Shown in pieces: positions 43,738-54,595 of a stretch of 64,000 nt of DNA (its first letter is position 1; each line of letters opens with the position of its first letter). The notes beneath the pieces were generated by a model, which ran no database searches, was not told the origin of the DNA, and saw nothing but the letters and a program-made list of their open reading frames with translations. The stretch comes from Conoideocrella luteorostrata (Eukaryota > Ascomycota > Sordariomycetes > Hypocreales > Clavicipitaceae), in NCBI GenBank assembly GCA_032433595.1, contig JASWJB010000006.1, forward strand, positions 1-64,000, given 5' to 3'. Both the position numbers and the translations under genes were made by a program.

Positions 43738-44649
43738 TCATGATTCAACAAATTTACAAACAGTCTCAACGGGCCCATCAAAGTCAATAAGCGGCAGCAT
43801 CTTCTCAACCCACGCCTTATCCGAATCATGTCCTGCCACCTCCAAATCAATCGCCCACGCCACAGTGCGGAAGAGCAACGCCCTCACAAGTAGCTGGATG
43901 CTGTCTGCGTCGGTACCATATCTTGTGATGAGCCCGTCGCCTTCGCCGTGCCACATGAGCCCATCTGCGACGAGAATTGCCTCGCCAAACCCAGCAGGGC
44001 GCCAGTAAAACGTCAGATCGATAATTCCCGGCGGCTGGCCGTTCTTTTCAAATAACATGTTGCCGCCTATGTCGCCGTGGATTAATTGACGTGGCCTGTG
44101 GTTCTTGAAGCCACCTTTCAGCGCTTCAAGTCGGCGCAATGGTTCCCTGATTCGCGACAGCACATCTGCATTCGCAACGACAGGTAGTTGGTTGAGGCTT
44201 TTCTCATCCCATGCCACGAGATCCGCCTCACGAAAGCGGTTCATGCGCCTGTTGAGGAATTCCGGTTTTTCAATGTCGATTTTGCCAATATCTTCATGGA
44301 ATGCGCGACATGTGCGCAATACTTCGTCCCAATGCATTTCGTCCCTGTGGCCCCCTGATACGAAAGCCCAAGCCGTCCATCCATTGTATACAAAGCGTGT
44401 TGGATCTGTAGCCACAGATATTGGTCGACTGATCCGATACGGAGCATCTGGTGGCATAACCAGCGCTAACTTCATTACGACTTGAGCGACTTGCTCCGAC
44501 TCGGGATCGTCTTCCGATGGGCGGAACACGATGTCTTCACCGGCCAAATAGCAGGTGACACTGCCACCAAGCAATGCTTTCAGCGGCATGCCATGCTCGA
44601 TACCAAAGGCGGTCAACACATCCTCTGAAATAGTGCTGGTTGGTTCCAT
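43738..44649 (-). CDS. APH-like phosphotransferase-fold protein (TIGR02569-like)
   Basis: A single exon of 303 residues from ATG 44649 (MEPTSTISEDVLTAFGIEHG); the frame is open to 44706 but the extra part looks like leader. The catalytic loop LIHGDIGGNMLFEKNG and the metal-binding GIIDLTFYWRPAGFGEAILV are typical of aminoglycoside-phosphotransferase-fold proteins and in detail resemble TIGR02569, a family I know mainly from actinobacteria (HGDLTGNVLF, DxSPYWRP). Substrate unknown. No introns, in an intron-rich stretch. It might be an old acquisition from bacteria; that is inference and needs a tree. Confidence 0.8.
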   Translation of the reverse strand: MEPTSTISEDVLTAFGIEHGMPLKALLGGSVTCYLAGEDIVFRPSEDDPESEQVAQVVMKLALVMPPDAPYRISRPISVATDPTRFVYNGWTAWAFVSGGHRDEMHWDEVLRTCRAFHEDIGKIDIEKPEFLNRRMNRFREADLVAWDEKSLNQLPVVANADVLSRIREPLRRLEALKGGFKNHRPRQLIHGDIGGNMLFEKNGQPPGIIDLTFYWRPAGFGEAILVADGLMWHGEGDGLITRYGTDADSIQLLVRALLFRTVAWAIDLEVAGHDSDKAWVEKMLPLIDFDGPVETVCKFVES

Positions 44650-45003
44650 TATGTTGAAGGTGGCACTAGATATGGCCACCAAAATATGGCCGCTAAGTGG
44701 ACTCATTTATACTCAAGCGCGTCAATCCAAGGGCGCGCCCCGCCAACACACGCAGCCCTACGGGGTACATTATGTTTCAATCGTAGCGGATGGGGTTTAG
44801 CTTCGTAGCTGGAACCACGCCTGTTGTTTTCCCATAATATTTTTATTTTTATCAGCTTCTTTAGCGTAGCGCCATGAACTACCAAAATGCCAGGTTTGAA
44901 GTGAACCACTGATGTCCCCTGCTACCCATAGCGGGCTGGCCCGCGATCTTGCCTTGTTTTGATGGGGCAGCCACCTGGGTCAGATGGGACTCTACACAAT
45001 ATT

Positions 45004-45034
45004 CGCCCGCACCCGCCCGCACCCGCCCGCACCC
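45004..45034. repeat. Tandem (CGCCCGCACC) repeat
   Basis: Three copies of a 10-bp GC-rich unit in a row, in AT-rich surroundings beside the retroelement remnant. Confidence 0.9.
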
Positions 45035-45158
45035 AGCATCACCCACGCTGAACCCAACTTTCAACGCAATTGCCCAAACTTTCTAACTGCAACTGTAGCT
45101 GCAATGCTATCCTGCATACGGTCAAATTAAAATGATATTATTGCCGTGAGATTCTCGT

Positions 45159-45570
45159 TCAAATGATACCCATATTGTGCATTTTACTAGAGAAAATCTC
45201 CAAAACTATTGACTCCAATTCTTCCAAAAATATGAACTCTAATTTCACAAGCGCCAAATCCCAAATGTGTGCAATTTCCCAAAAATATGGACTCAACATT
45301 TCGCCGCATAAATGATAGTTAAGTGCTAGGTTATAGGCTCCTTTTAAGTCAAGTGTCGTGAACCATTCTCCATGCGGTTTGTCTCCTAGTTCCGACATAA
45401 GTGGTAGTGGATATCGATTTTTGATAGTAATCGCGTTAAGTTGTCTGTAATCTATGCATAGGCGGTAATTTCCCGTTCTTCTTTGGTACAAACAGGATTG
45501 GAAATCCTGCTGGTGATGTTGATGGTCTTATGTATCCTTTTGCTGAGGCTTCCTCGGAAACCATCCTGAT
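45159..45570 (-). mobile_element. Ty3/Gypsy reverse transcriptase remnant
   Basis: In minus orientation, one frame reads [20 protein letters not shown] and then, after a one-base shift near 45490, another reads [28 protein letters not shown] and WFTTLDLKGAYNL. These are the start of the reverse transcriptase domain of Gypsy-type elements. The frame is lost beyond LKGAYNLA; the catalytic YVDD part, RNase H and integrase are not seen. It is a short dead fragment. Confidence 0.88.
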
Positions 45571-45899
45571 CCCTGCTTGTCGGATAGGTGTATCCAGCAA
45601 TTGTCATTGTAGCATGCTGTCCAACTCATGCAGGCGTGTTCCCTACACTCGGGGTCACGGCATACTCCTTCGAGCTCTCCTTGCGGAATCTTCGGGGTGT
45701 CTCGAGCAGCCATGCTGACTTGCTTTCTGGTACCGACTTAGCTAGATATTAAATCTTAGAGTATATTTCACAATAGTTAAATATAAATTAAACCTCAATT
45801 TCTTGCAGGGCTTATAAGAAGGGAGAATTTTCTAATCTAATGCTACGACCCTGTCTAGCGGGCTGCAGAAAGACCGGCCATGGGCGACACTCCGCCTCC

Positions 45900-46232
45900 A
45901 CACGTGACCTCGCGATTCCCGGAAGGATCTAAGGTTCACGACGGGTTCACCGTGAACCTACGGTGAACCACTTGGGAATTCACCACGGGTTCACCACGAA
46001 CCGCGAATGAATCTACTATATATGCACCACCAAATTACACTCTTCAGATACCTTAGATAATCAGTCTTCAACACAGTCATTCAATCCTTATAATTGTTTA
46101 CCTGCATCTATCGATCATCTAAACTATTGCGACGTGACAGTCTTTTGCTTAGAACGTATGACGTCCTGTAACCTCTGCCAACATAAACCACGACTAGGTT
46201 TATCCCTTGGGAACCAACCATAGCTGTGACAC
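45900..46232. mobile_element. LTR-like repeat, copy 1
   Basis: The segment 46032-46232 matches 58539-58740 in the same orientation over about 200 bp, with mainly C/T and G/A differences (for example cttcagatacc against ctttagatatc). Upstream, 45935-46000 holds several near-palindromes of the form GTTCAC-GTGAAC, followed by a TATA-like ACTATATATG. This looks like the U3-R part of a long terminal repeat. Exact ends and direction are uncertain; it lies only about 350 bp from the RT fragment, so any internal region is largely deleted. Confidence 0.7.
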
Positions 46233-47262
46233 ATCCCAACTGAGCTGAAAATTTGACACACTCTGTTGCGATCTCTCCTAAGATAAATGAAGCCTCTGGA
46301 TTCCGCCGCTTCGAATCCAATACCAATCTATGTCTTCAATATCTATGATGTTTTCATCATTCGATTCTGTCGAAAAGCCAGCTGAACCAATCAAATTGCA
46401 GTAATTACTCAACTGTCTGAGGTCAAATGTGGATTTAGGGCATCTTCATCAGTGCAGTCACAAAGAGAACTGCAGCGCTGAAATTTCTCCAACCGGTTCG
46501 TTTTGATAACGTGACTGCTTGTTAGCCGCCGGTGAGCCCTCGGATTCCTCCTTGTCACTTAGCATAGGTAAAGGCTCCACATCAAATGTCACAGGCACGC
46601 TCTTTGGTCCGTAGGCATCACGGAGTCAATCTGAGAGGTGAAATGCAGCTCACTACCTGCTTATTTAATTGCCCTATTTGCCGGAAAAGGCTAAATGTAG
46701 GTGATGGAATGGCTTTTGAGCGGGTAGTTTTTGAAATATCATCATAGGGCAAAGCCAATTCCTGCTCCATCTTTAGGAGGCCGTGGGCAATAATTTCCGA
46801 GACCCGCAACTTATGGCACGGCATGCGAGGCTGATGACTACGTTATTCGTTCCTTTCGGTTATAACAGAAAGCTGAAAAGAATTCTTAAACGAAGTGTAC
46901 TACTCCTGAAAGACCTTATGGAGAAGACAAAATGGCTTCAAGAGCAGACGCGCAGTACGACGAAATTCAACGCCATCCGAGGCGGGATCGAGATTTATAA
47001 ACAATTGTTACTACCATTTGAAAATTCAAAGATGGCTGTTTGTCACGTACTTGATCACCCTGGGTGCTCGCTTTTTTGTAGCGACTATTAGGTCGGGATG
47101 TCAAGTAGTCACTGCAGCTACCTTTCTCGGGGGTAAACGCAGAAAAACTACTCTAGAGCCCTTTAACCCTTAGACACAAAGGTAATAAAGTATAAGACTA
47201 AACTATAGAAACTACGTATAAATAATAGGGAATATGTATTATGTTAATATTAAAACAGTAAG
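46233..47262. other. Unassigned region next to NLR
   Basis: Two overlapping frames, 46618-46824 (minus) and 46783-47091 (plus, with a helical LKRILKRSVLLLKDLMEKTK stretch), have no recognised family. They could be scraps of a decayed gene. Not called. Confidence 0.4.
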
Positions 47263-50200
47263 CTAAAGACGAATAATAAACACTTTCCCCTTACGAGACC
47301 CAATTGCAATAGTGGAGCTAGAGGCTGCCCAGCAACTTGGGCGGAAATCAACAGGAAGCCATAACAAATTATCTCCTTTCCACGTAATCCAACATCCACA
47401 TGTACTTATTCCAAGGCCACAAGGTTTAGTAGATAACTCTTTATTACGGCTTGTGTATTTAAGGTCAAGGCATTGTAAAGCAAAAGCGCCAATGTTAGTT
47501 AGTAGGCAGGAGGTCTTTAGATCAAATACAAGGCATTGTGGGATACTACCTTGGCACTTAAGCGTCTGCATACACTCGCCCCTATCAGCGCGCCAGATCC
47601 GGACCGTGTTGTCGTTAGAGGCCGATGCCACAAGGGCCGAGTCGTGCGAGAAGGCCACCGACGTAACCGAGCCGCTGTGGCCCTTGAGCGCCTGCATGCA
47701 CTCGCCTGTATCGGCGCGCCAGATCCGGACCGTGTTGTCGTCAGAGGCCGATGCCACAAGGGCCGAGTCGTGCGAGAAGGCCACTGACCTAACCGAGCTG
47801 CTGTGGCCCTTGAGCGTCTGTATGCACTTGCCCCTATTGGCGCGCCAGATCCGGACCGTCTTGTCGATAGAGGCCGATGCCACAAGGGCCGAGTCGTGCG
47901 AGAAGGCCACCGACGTAACCCAGTCACTGTGGCCCTCGAGCGTCTGCATGCACTCGCCTGTATCGGCGCGCCAGATCCGGACCGTGTTGTCGTCAGAGGC
48001 CGATGCCACAAGGGCCGAGTCGTTCGAGAAGGCCACCAAGCTAACCGAGTCACTGTGGCCCTCGAGCGTCTGCATGCACTCGCCCCTATCGGCGCGCCAG
48101 ATCCGGACTGTGTTGTCGATAGAGGCCGATGCCACAAGGGCCGAGTCGTGCGAGAAGGCCACCGCTGTAACCCAGTCACTGTGGCCCTCGAGCGTCTGCA
48201 TGCACTCACCTGTATTGGCGCGCCAGATCTGGACAGTCTTGTCGCGAGAGGCCGATGCCACAAGGGCCGAGTCGTGCGAGAAGGCCACCGCCGTAACCCA
48301 GTCACTGTGGCCCTCGAGCGTCTGCATGCACTTGCCTGTATCGGCGCGCCAGATCTGGACCGTGTTGTCGCTAGAGGCCAATGCCACAAGGGCCGAGTCG
48401 TGCGAGAAGGCCACCGACCTAACCCCGCCGCTGTGGCCCTTGAGCGTCTGTATGCACTTGCCTGTATCGGCGCGCCAGATCCGGACCGTGTTATCGCTAG
48501 AGGCCAATGCCACAAGGGCCGAGTCGTGCGAGAAGGCCACCAACGTGACCCAGCCGCTGCGGCCCTTGAGCGTCTGTATGCACTCGCCAGTATCGGCGCG
48601 CCAGATCTGGACTGTGTTATCGTCAGAGGCCGATGCCACAAGGGCCGAGTCGTGCGAGAAGGCCACCGACGTAACCCAGTGACTGTGGCCCTCGAGCGTC
48701 TGTATACACTCGCCCGTATCAGCGCGCCAGACCCGGACCGTGTTGTCGTGAGAGGCCGATGCCACAAGGGCCGAGTCGTGCGAGAAGGCCACCGACGTAA
48801 CCCAGTCGCTGTGGCCCTCGAGCGTCTGCATGCACTCGCCCCTATTGGCGCGCCAGATCCGGACTGTGTTGTCGTGAGAGGCCGATGCCACAAGGGCCGA
48901 GTCGTGCGAGAAGGCCACCGACGTAACCCAGTGACTATGGCCCTCGAGCGTCTGTATACATTGGCTCCACTTTTCCTCTACTCGTGGCTTAAGCTTTATC
49001 CATTTAGCCTTATCCTTAAATATCCTTCTGACTTCACTTTGCTTTGGCGCAAATATCATTAGGGAAGAGTATATCTGCTCTGGTGCTTGATCTATGATCG
49101 ACCTGTAGCTAACTGCGAATCTTTCAGCATCTTTAAGGAACCCAATAAACTCGGCATCAATGTTGGACCAAGACTGCTACTACTTAGCATGTGCATTTGC
49201 TTAGTCGAGCGCCGCATACATACCTTAAACACGCCTAGAAGTCTCTGAATAGAGATTATACCGGCCGGAAGCTGATGGAGGACACCGAGGCTCTCGAGCC
49301 AGTGCAAAAAGTGCTCCTTCAAGAAGTCGAATGCGGCATTGCAGAGATCTGCTGCAGCCTCGACCGTGGCTCCGGTGATCGCATCGCGCAGATGATCGAG
49401 CCAGAACGTACATATGTACTGCACAGATTCCAACTGGCCTTTCTCAAGCGGTGATATGATCCCTGAACCTGAATTCCAACGGTCGAGTCTAAAGGACTTT
49501 TGTGCCGACGAGATAAGTACATCGATTGATCGTCTGAAAATTTCAGTGTGCCCTTTGACTATCCCGCCCTGAAGCTCATGTCGTTCTTTGTCCATGTAGT
49601 CTTTAGCTGACTTGTGGCGCATATTGATGGTTCTATTCGTAATGACTAGGAAAGCGCTGCATTCACGCACCGCCTCAAGTGGACTTTCTCTTTCTGACCA
49701 AGGAAGTAGCGTCCTGAGCTCGATATCGAGAAGCGGAAGACGATATATCAGCGACATAGTCATTAACACGTCGAAGCAACGTTGCTGAAGCTTAGTCTCT
49801 AACTGAGTCAAACTCTCGACTTTGTGCTCATACAGTTCTGTAAGTCCTTGAGGCAAATCCGCAATATGTTTGATAGCATAGTCAAATTCCTTCTTTTTAA
49901 TACCATCGAAAGCAATGGACACCCACAGGAGATTCTTTTTCGCTCGCTTGCGGATCGCTTTGGCGATTTCTGGCAATCTTTCCTCAGTGTAGCCGAGATC
50001 ACGATCAAGTTGCGAGAGCCTGTGCTGAACGTATGTCGCGACCGCCTCGCCCTGACTTTCGACATCCAATTCGCGTAATTCAGGGAGAGGCAACTCTGAT
50101 ACCCTTTTTCTAACCTTTGCGATCTCTGCGGTGAGACCGATCTCCGGGCGACTACTGATCAGCCATCTTACATTGGGATTTTCGAGGGAAGTCGAAATGA

Positions 50201-52217
50201 GTTTAATAAGTGTCGAGTGCTTCTCACACTCGTCGAGAGCATCAATTATGAAATAAACCGGGTATGCAGTCTTAGCGATGCTGCCAAATATGCGCTTCAG
50301 AGCCGTCAATGCATTGCCATCTGTGAACAAGGACTCACCAGAGTGTCGGTAATCTTCCAACACATGGTGCATGAGATTCGGCTGCTGATAAAGCAGCATC
50401 CACAGAAGAGTTCTCAAGATGGCGGTCGCATTGTTTGACTTTATCTCGCCGCTCTTGCAGAAAAAGCACGAGAGACTTGGAACCCGTAAGGCGGATTGGT
50501 CAAGGAGTTGACGGACAATACTGATCATGAGGAATGTCTTTCCCATGCCAGGAGGTCCCTTTATCCAAAGCAGTCGACATGAGCTGCCCCGGCTGGTGAA
50601 TGCGTTATACTCGCGGTGCCTCAGAACCCAGCTGCACACATTTTCATGCAATTCTTCTCTATCGTGCTCGATAGTGCCCATGCCATCAACTGGATTCACG
50701 ACGTAAAGAGCTTGAAGGCATTTTGTAACATTGTCTTCGAGTTTCATGCTTTTTTGTAACTCCATGAACTCTGTTAGAGTATATTTCATTTGCTGAAGGA
50801 TTTCATTGTTTTTCTCGGCACTCTCAAGGAGTTGGTGCCAGAGTTCGGTAGCCTCCACTTGCTTGTAGACGTTCCAGTCGCTCAGAAAATCATTCTCGGC
50901 CTTCGTAACAGCCTCCTTGGCCTTGTTCCAGTCTACGCTACTGAGCGCTTGCCGCCGAGCGCTGCCGTAGTAGTAGCAGACGCTTTGGATCTGATAATAT
51001 AGAACAGCTTTGTAGAGCTTGCAAAGACTGCCTTCCAAGAAGTCCATTATTTGTCTGGCTGACTTTTCCGTGTGTGTCTTGTCGTCTTCCGTCTTCTCCC
51101 TACTGTCCTCCGAGTTTGCCTTGCTGGTGTTCCCATTAGGCTTGTCTTCTTGATACAAGAGATCATCAGTTATGACGCAGTACCAATTCATTTTAGAAGT
51201 AACGTAGGCAATCCCTTCGCGTTGGGACTGTGCCATTTTTGCTGGTGCCGATAGCATCTAGTGAAATCTTAGCACGCGCGTATGCTAGAGGGGAATGTGT
51301 TATCACTCACCTCTAAGCCAAGACAAATGCCAGCCCACGGAAGTGCCGCATGTGCAGCCTGGAGAATTTGGAGTATGACGTTCATTATTGGTTTGATAGA
51401 CAGGACTGCATCCGCAACTTTTCCGCTTCTCTCGAGCCATTTCTGTGTCTCGGCAGCCTTAGATTTGCCATTTTCCACTAGCATATCCAGAAATATCTGT
51501 CGCTTAGTCGGGTCTGTGAGTTTCGTCAGAATATCAGTCCTTAGCTCCTCGAGCTCTGCTGAACCCTCATCGCTTGTTCCGGTTTCCAAGGCATCATTCA
51601 TATGTTCCTTGACTTTTGTGTCCTTCAGTTCGTCAAGAACCTTGACAACAAGGACTTTCCAAGCTTCCGAACTGTCGGAGACGTTGCCATTGTTCTCTTT
51701 GTTACGTTCTTCGATTATAGCCTCGGCGAGAACATTGGCGAGGATCTTCACATAACGGTCCACAAGATCGGCTTTGTCTTCATGAAGGGTATCGTATGCC
51801 CTGTTCCACAGTTGTTTAGAAAGATCCTGACGAGATGCTGCGACATCTTGGCAAGGCTTATCGGCTTTGTTGGTTGAGGGCTCCTCGAGATTGTGACTAG
51901 AATGGATCGGAGAACATATCTGCGATTGAGGCTCGGTGGCTAGCATGATTTTAGTTACAAGACCGAGACTTGATGAGGGGACTCGTGAACTCCTCCCTAC
52001 CTCGAGGCGGCGTCACTCCTGTTGTGTTTTGGTTGTCTTCTCGTTGAAGGGACGTCCCACCTACGAACTCTATCAGCCCCAAGCTTTCGGCTCGGACGAT
52101 CACAATTCACGCACTTGCCGACTGTGGAGATGATTGCACCTCATGTTTACCGACATATCCGAACATGGACTTGAGCCGTTTACCCAAGCCCTTCTTTTCC
52201 TTTGGCGGCTTAGCCAT
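47263..52217 (-). CDS. NACHT-WD40 NLR (HNWD-type STAND receptor)
   Basis: Proposed exons: 52115-52217, 51311-51939, 49224-51257 and 47263-49173, about 1,558 residues; introns 175, 53 and 50 nt (donors GTGCGT, GTGAGT, GTATGT; acceptors CTAG, CTAG, CAG or TAG), all in frame. The first exon, MAKPPKEKKGLGKRLKSMFG, is inferred; a shorter model starts at ATG 51946. Domains: NACHT_N-like helices (LWNRAYDTLHEDKADLVDRY), NACHT ATPase with Walker A GPPGMGKTF (about 478), Walker B FIIDALDEC, sensor LISSRPE, a winged-helix/helical arm, the linker WSNIDAEFIGFLKDAERF, 11 WD repeats and a C-terminal tail. All ATPase motifs are intact and no internal stop occurs. In Podospora, HET-D/E/R relatives sense HET-C variants through such repeats. 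Here a NACHT_N region, not a HET domain, is N-terminal, so the effector must be different or supplied by a partner. Confidence 0.88.
47575..48960 (-). repeat. Eleven tandem 126-bp WD40 units
   Basis: Eleven units of exactly 42 codons with consensus CxQTLEGHSxxVxxVAFSHD followed by SALVASASxDNTVRIWRAD. Most positions are invariant, even at the nucleotide level; variation is limited to the residues after GHS (H, D, G or S then W, G or S), those flanking VAF (T, R or S; S, A or L), the residue before DN/DK (H, D, S, R, I or N), and R/Q before IW. A twelfth degenerate unit follows (CMQTLKCQGSIPQCLVF). Confidence 0.95.
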
Positions 52218-53439
52218 GGCAAGCTAATCGAGCTCCACAGGGGGTATAGCGGGATGTCGTAGCGACGATTGGAAAAGTGTAAACAGGCTGCCAGCGTAAC
52301 AACTCCCCGATTAGCAGGATCGTGCGCTGATTATGTTCGATCTTAATTATGAGGCAGGCTCAGCTAGTCGACTTATAGTTCGGAATCAGCGAATGCATGT
52401 AATGAAGAAGCGGCGATGACATGAAAAGGAACTGTAAACAGCAAGACGCGGGTGGGTTAACGTTTCTTTATCACTCGGACCTGATGAGTTCGCTGCGGGG
52501 TAGGGTGGCGGAGACGGAACTAAGAGCGGGTAACGACTCTTGACAGGTGCGGTGGCTGTGGAGCAGGTTAGGACGCCAGTGTCATTCTCTTGGACCATAC
52601 GACGACGGCAGACCGGATGTTGAACTCCAGTTGCAGCAACAATGGCTGTGACTGACCTTTAGCCACGGCGCTTATTAACTAAGCATTTTTCTTCCATGAT
52701 GCAGACGCCGATCTGATTGGCTGCGGTCTTCGACCTGCAATAGGTCCCGCACTCTAATAGACCACTAAAGTATTAATATACACTGAGGATTTGATCTATC
52801 CACCCGGCTACCATTAGAGGCTAAACTTCGCGCCGGGGAAGGGTGCTGCAATCTGACTCGCCTGTTAGCACGGTATTAGATGCTGTAGTGGCACGACTTA
52901 TTCGAGGGGCGCGGGTACGCGTCGCTGCGCTGATTCGCGATAGTGATCACCCTTGGTGTGCCTGGCTTGCGCGAATAATGTACTTTCTGCCCTGAGTGAC
53001 TTCGCTCCCTGGCCGCTACGAGTCAAGCAGGCAGCAACAAGAGATTGGGGTTCTTGAGGAAATTCGTAAGGGCAGCAGCAGTTGGGTGTCGCAGAACACG
53101 TTAGAAGATACTGAGATTCGACCCGGCCCACGTTGCACAGCATTGTCTGAACGAACCTTCTCCTCAAGGCTGCAAGCCACTCAACATCCAAAAGATAAGC
53201 AGGACACAGGCCCCCAATTTGGGCCAGGAATTGCGCTCAACTAAAAATTAAGACATTCCATCAAGCCATGCGGCAAGTGCCAGCAATAGGATTCAATGAC
53301 AAAATAGTGAAGCAGATGCCTAGCTGGACAAAGGCGAAAGCACGCGCTGAACGAGCAATTTCGCACGAGTCAAAAATAGCACTGCTCAACAATCCAAGCG
53401 GCTATTGGTAACTTGTTTCCGCAGGGGCTTTACAGCGCA
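52218..53439. other. Intergenic region, about 1.2 kb
   Basis: Upstream of the NACHT-WD40 gene and downstream of the Nudix gene. Short frames (52386-52598, 52898-53191, 52996-53244) lack any recognisable feature. Confidence 0.5.
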
Positions 53440-54063
53440 TTAGTGTTGTTTTGAATGGAGGCCGCCCCTAATGGCGCGGCCGAGCTCTCCCTTTTCCCAC
53501 GCCCTATCTTCAACCTCCTTTTCTGTGGCCCAGCCCCAATCCTCGTGTTCTTTTGGATCTAGCTTGATAGACTGATCAACTGACGTGCGTAATCCTTGAT
53601 CGCAGGAGCCGTATCCCTCTTCGATCTCGACCTCGAATGTGAGCTTGCGCCACCGATGATTGAATTGTTCCCCAGCTGTATCAATGACAAAATGAACCGC
53701 ATCGACGAGTCGGCGCACACTGCGTACGTGCAGGCCGGTCTCTTCCCAGACTTCTCTGGCGACCGAGTGCAGAATTGTCTCATCTTGCTCTTGCTCGCAA
53801 GCACCCCCGGGGACTTCCCACATGAGACCGCCAAAATCATTCTTAGTGCGCTGAATAAGGAGCATGCGAGAGCCTTCATCGTTGCCAAATATGACTGCCC
53901 CAACGCATACATTGTTGATTGTGCTGTCGCCCTGCAGATACCGCGAAATGCAGACATTATATTCAGCCACATCGTTGTGGAAATGGAAGCGTCTCTGTAA
54001 ATTTGACATATTGCGAAAAGGTTCAGAATGCTTTCGAAAACCGAACGGAGTTGGGAAACTCAA
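53440..54063 (-). CDS. Nudix hydrolase
   Basis: A single exon of 207 residues (or 189 from the second ATG, MSNLQRRFHFH, at 54009). The Nudix box appears as VPGGACEQEQDE then TILHSVAREVWEETGL; the REVWEETGL half is perfect, but the spacing from Gly to the first Glu is longer than the canonical Gx5E. The fold core includes VCVGAVIFGND, LLIQRTK and LMWEVPGG. Nudix enzymes hydrolyse nucleoside diphosphates linked to another group; the substrate here cannot be told. It is divergent from a HET-domain gene across about 0.53 kb. Confidence 0.9.
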   Translation of the reverse strand: MSFPTPFGFRKHSEPFRNMSNLQRRFHFHNDVAEYNVCISRYLQGDSTINNVCVGAVIFGNDEGSRMLLIQRTKNDFGGLMWEVPGGACEQEQDETILHSVAREVWEETGLHVRSVRRLVDAVHFVIDTAGEQFNHRWRKLTFEVEIEEGYGSCDQGLRTSVDQSIKLDPKEHEDWGWATEKEVEDRAWEKGELGRAIRGGLHSKQH

Positions 54064-54595
54064 TCAAGAGTCGCATTGGAGCGGGGATGTGGTGATGCCT
54101 GAGGTACGTTGCTGCCTGATGCGGGCGAGAGCCGCATATCTGAGAACCGTGTCTGACAAGGCGCACTTCCGACCACGATCCGGATCATCATGCTACGGAG
54201 GAAAGACACTGGTGCGCCCCGTATTTCGTCCCGCGCTGCCGGTCTGACTACGGAGTGTTCGAGCGGTGTCACGGAGTACGAGGTTTAGAATCGTGTCGCA
54301 GCGCAGGACAATATTGCCTCGCCTTCCAATATTACCCCTGTCGCTAGCGCATTGGTGATGCGGTTCTAGAGCGGTCCTGAGGATTTCGAGCTGAACCTGA
54401 ACTCCACTGTACAGAGAGGCTATGCGAGAGGCTGAGGGTACTCCCGTACTTAGATAGCTGATGGGTCAACTGGCGGCTTGCTTAAATAGTGGACACAAGT
54501 CCCGCCAAATACCCGCCCCATGTAGTTATCTTGGCAGGACTCGCCATCTTGTTAGTCCAAGCTGTGACTTCCTGCACGTCTTTAGGATAGAGACC
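54064..54595. promoter_or_regulatory. Shared upstream region of Nudix and HET genes
   Basis: Divergent interval of 532 bp that must serve both genes. It carries two near matches to the TACTCCGTA motif (TACGGAGTG near 54246 and CACGGAGTA near 54271), close together. Confidence 0.5.

Noticed and set aside
47312..49062. Long open frames antisense to, and in another frame of, the WD40 array (456, 419 and 458 codons)
   Set aside because: They follow the 126-bp repeat exactly; a repeat of a multiple of three with no stop in one unit stays open in that frame for all units. No domain is coded.
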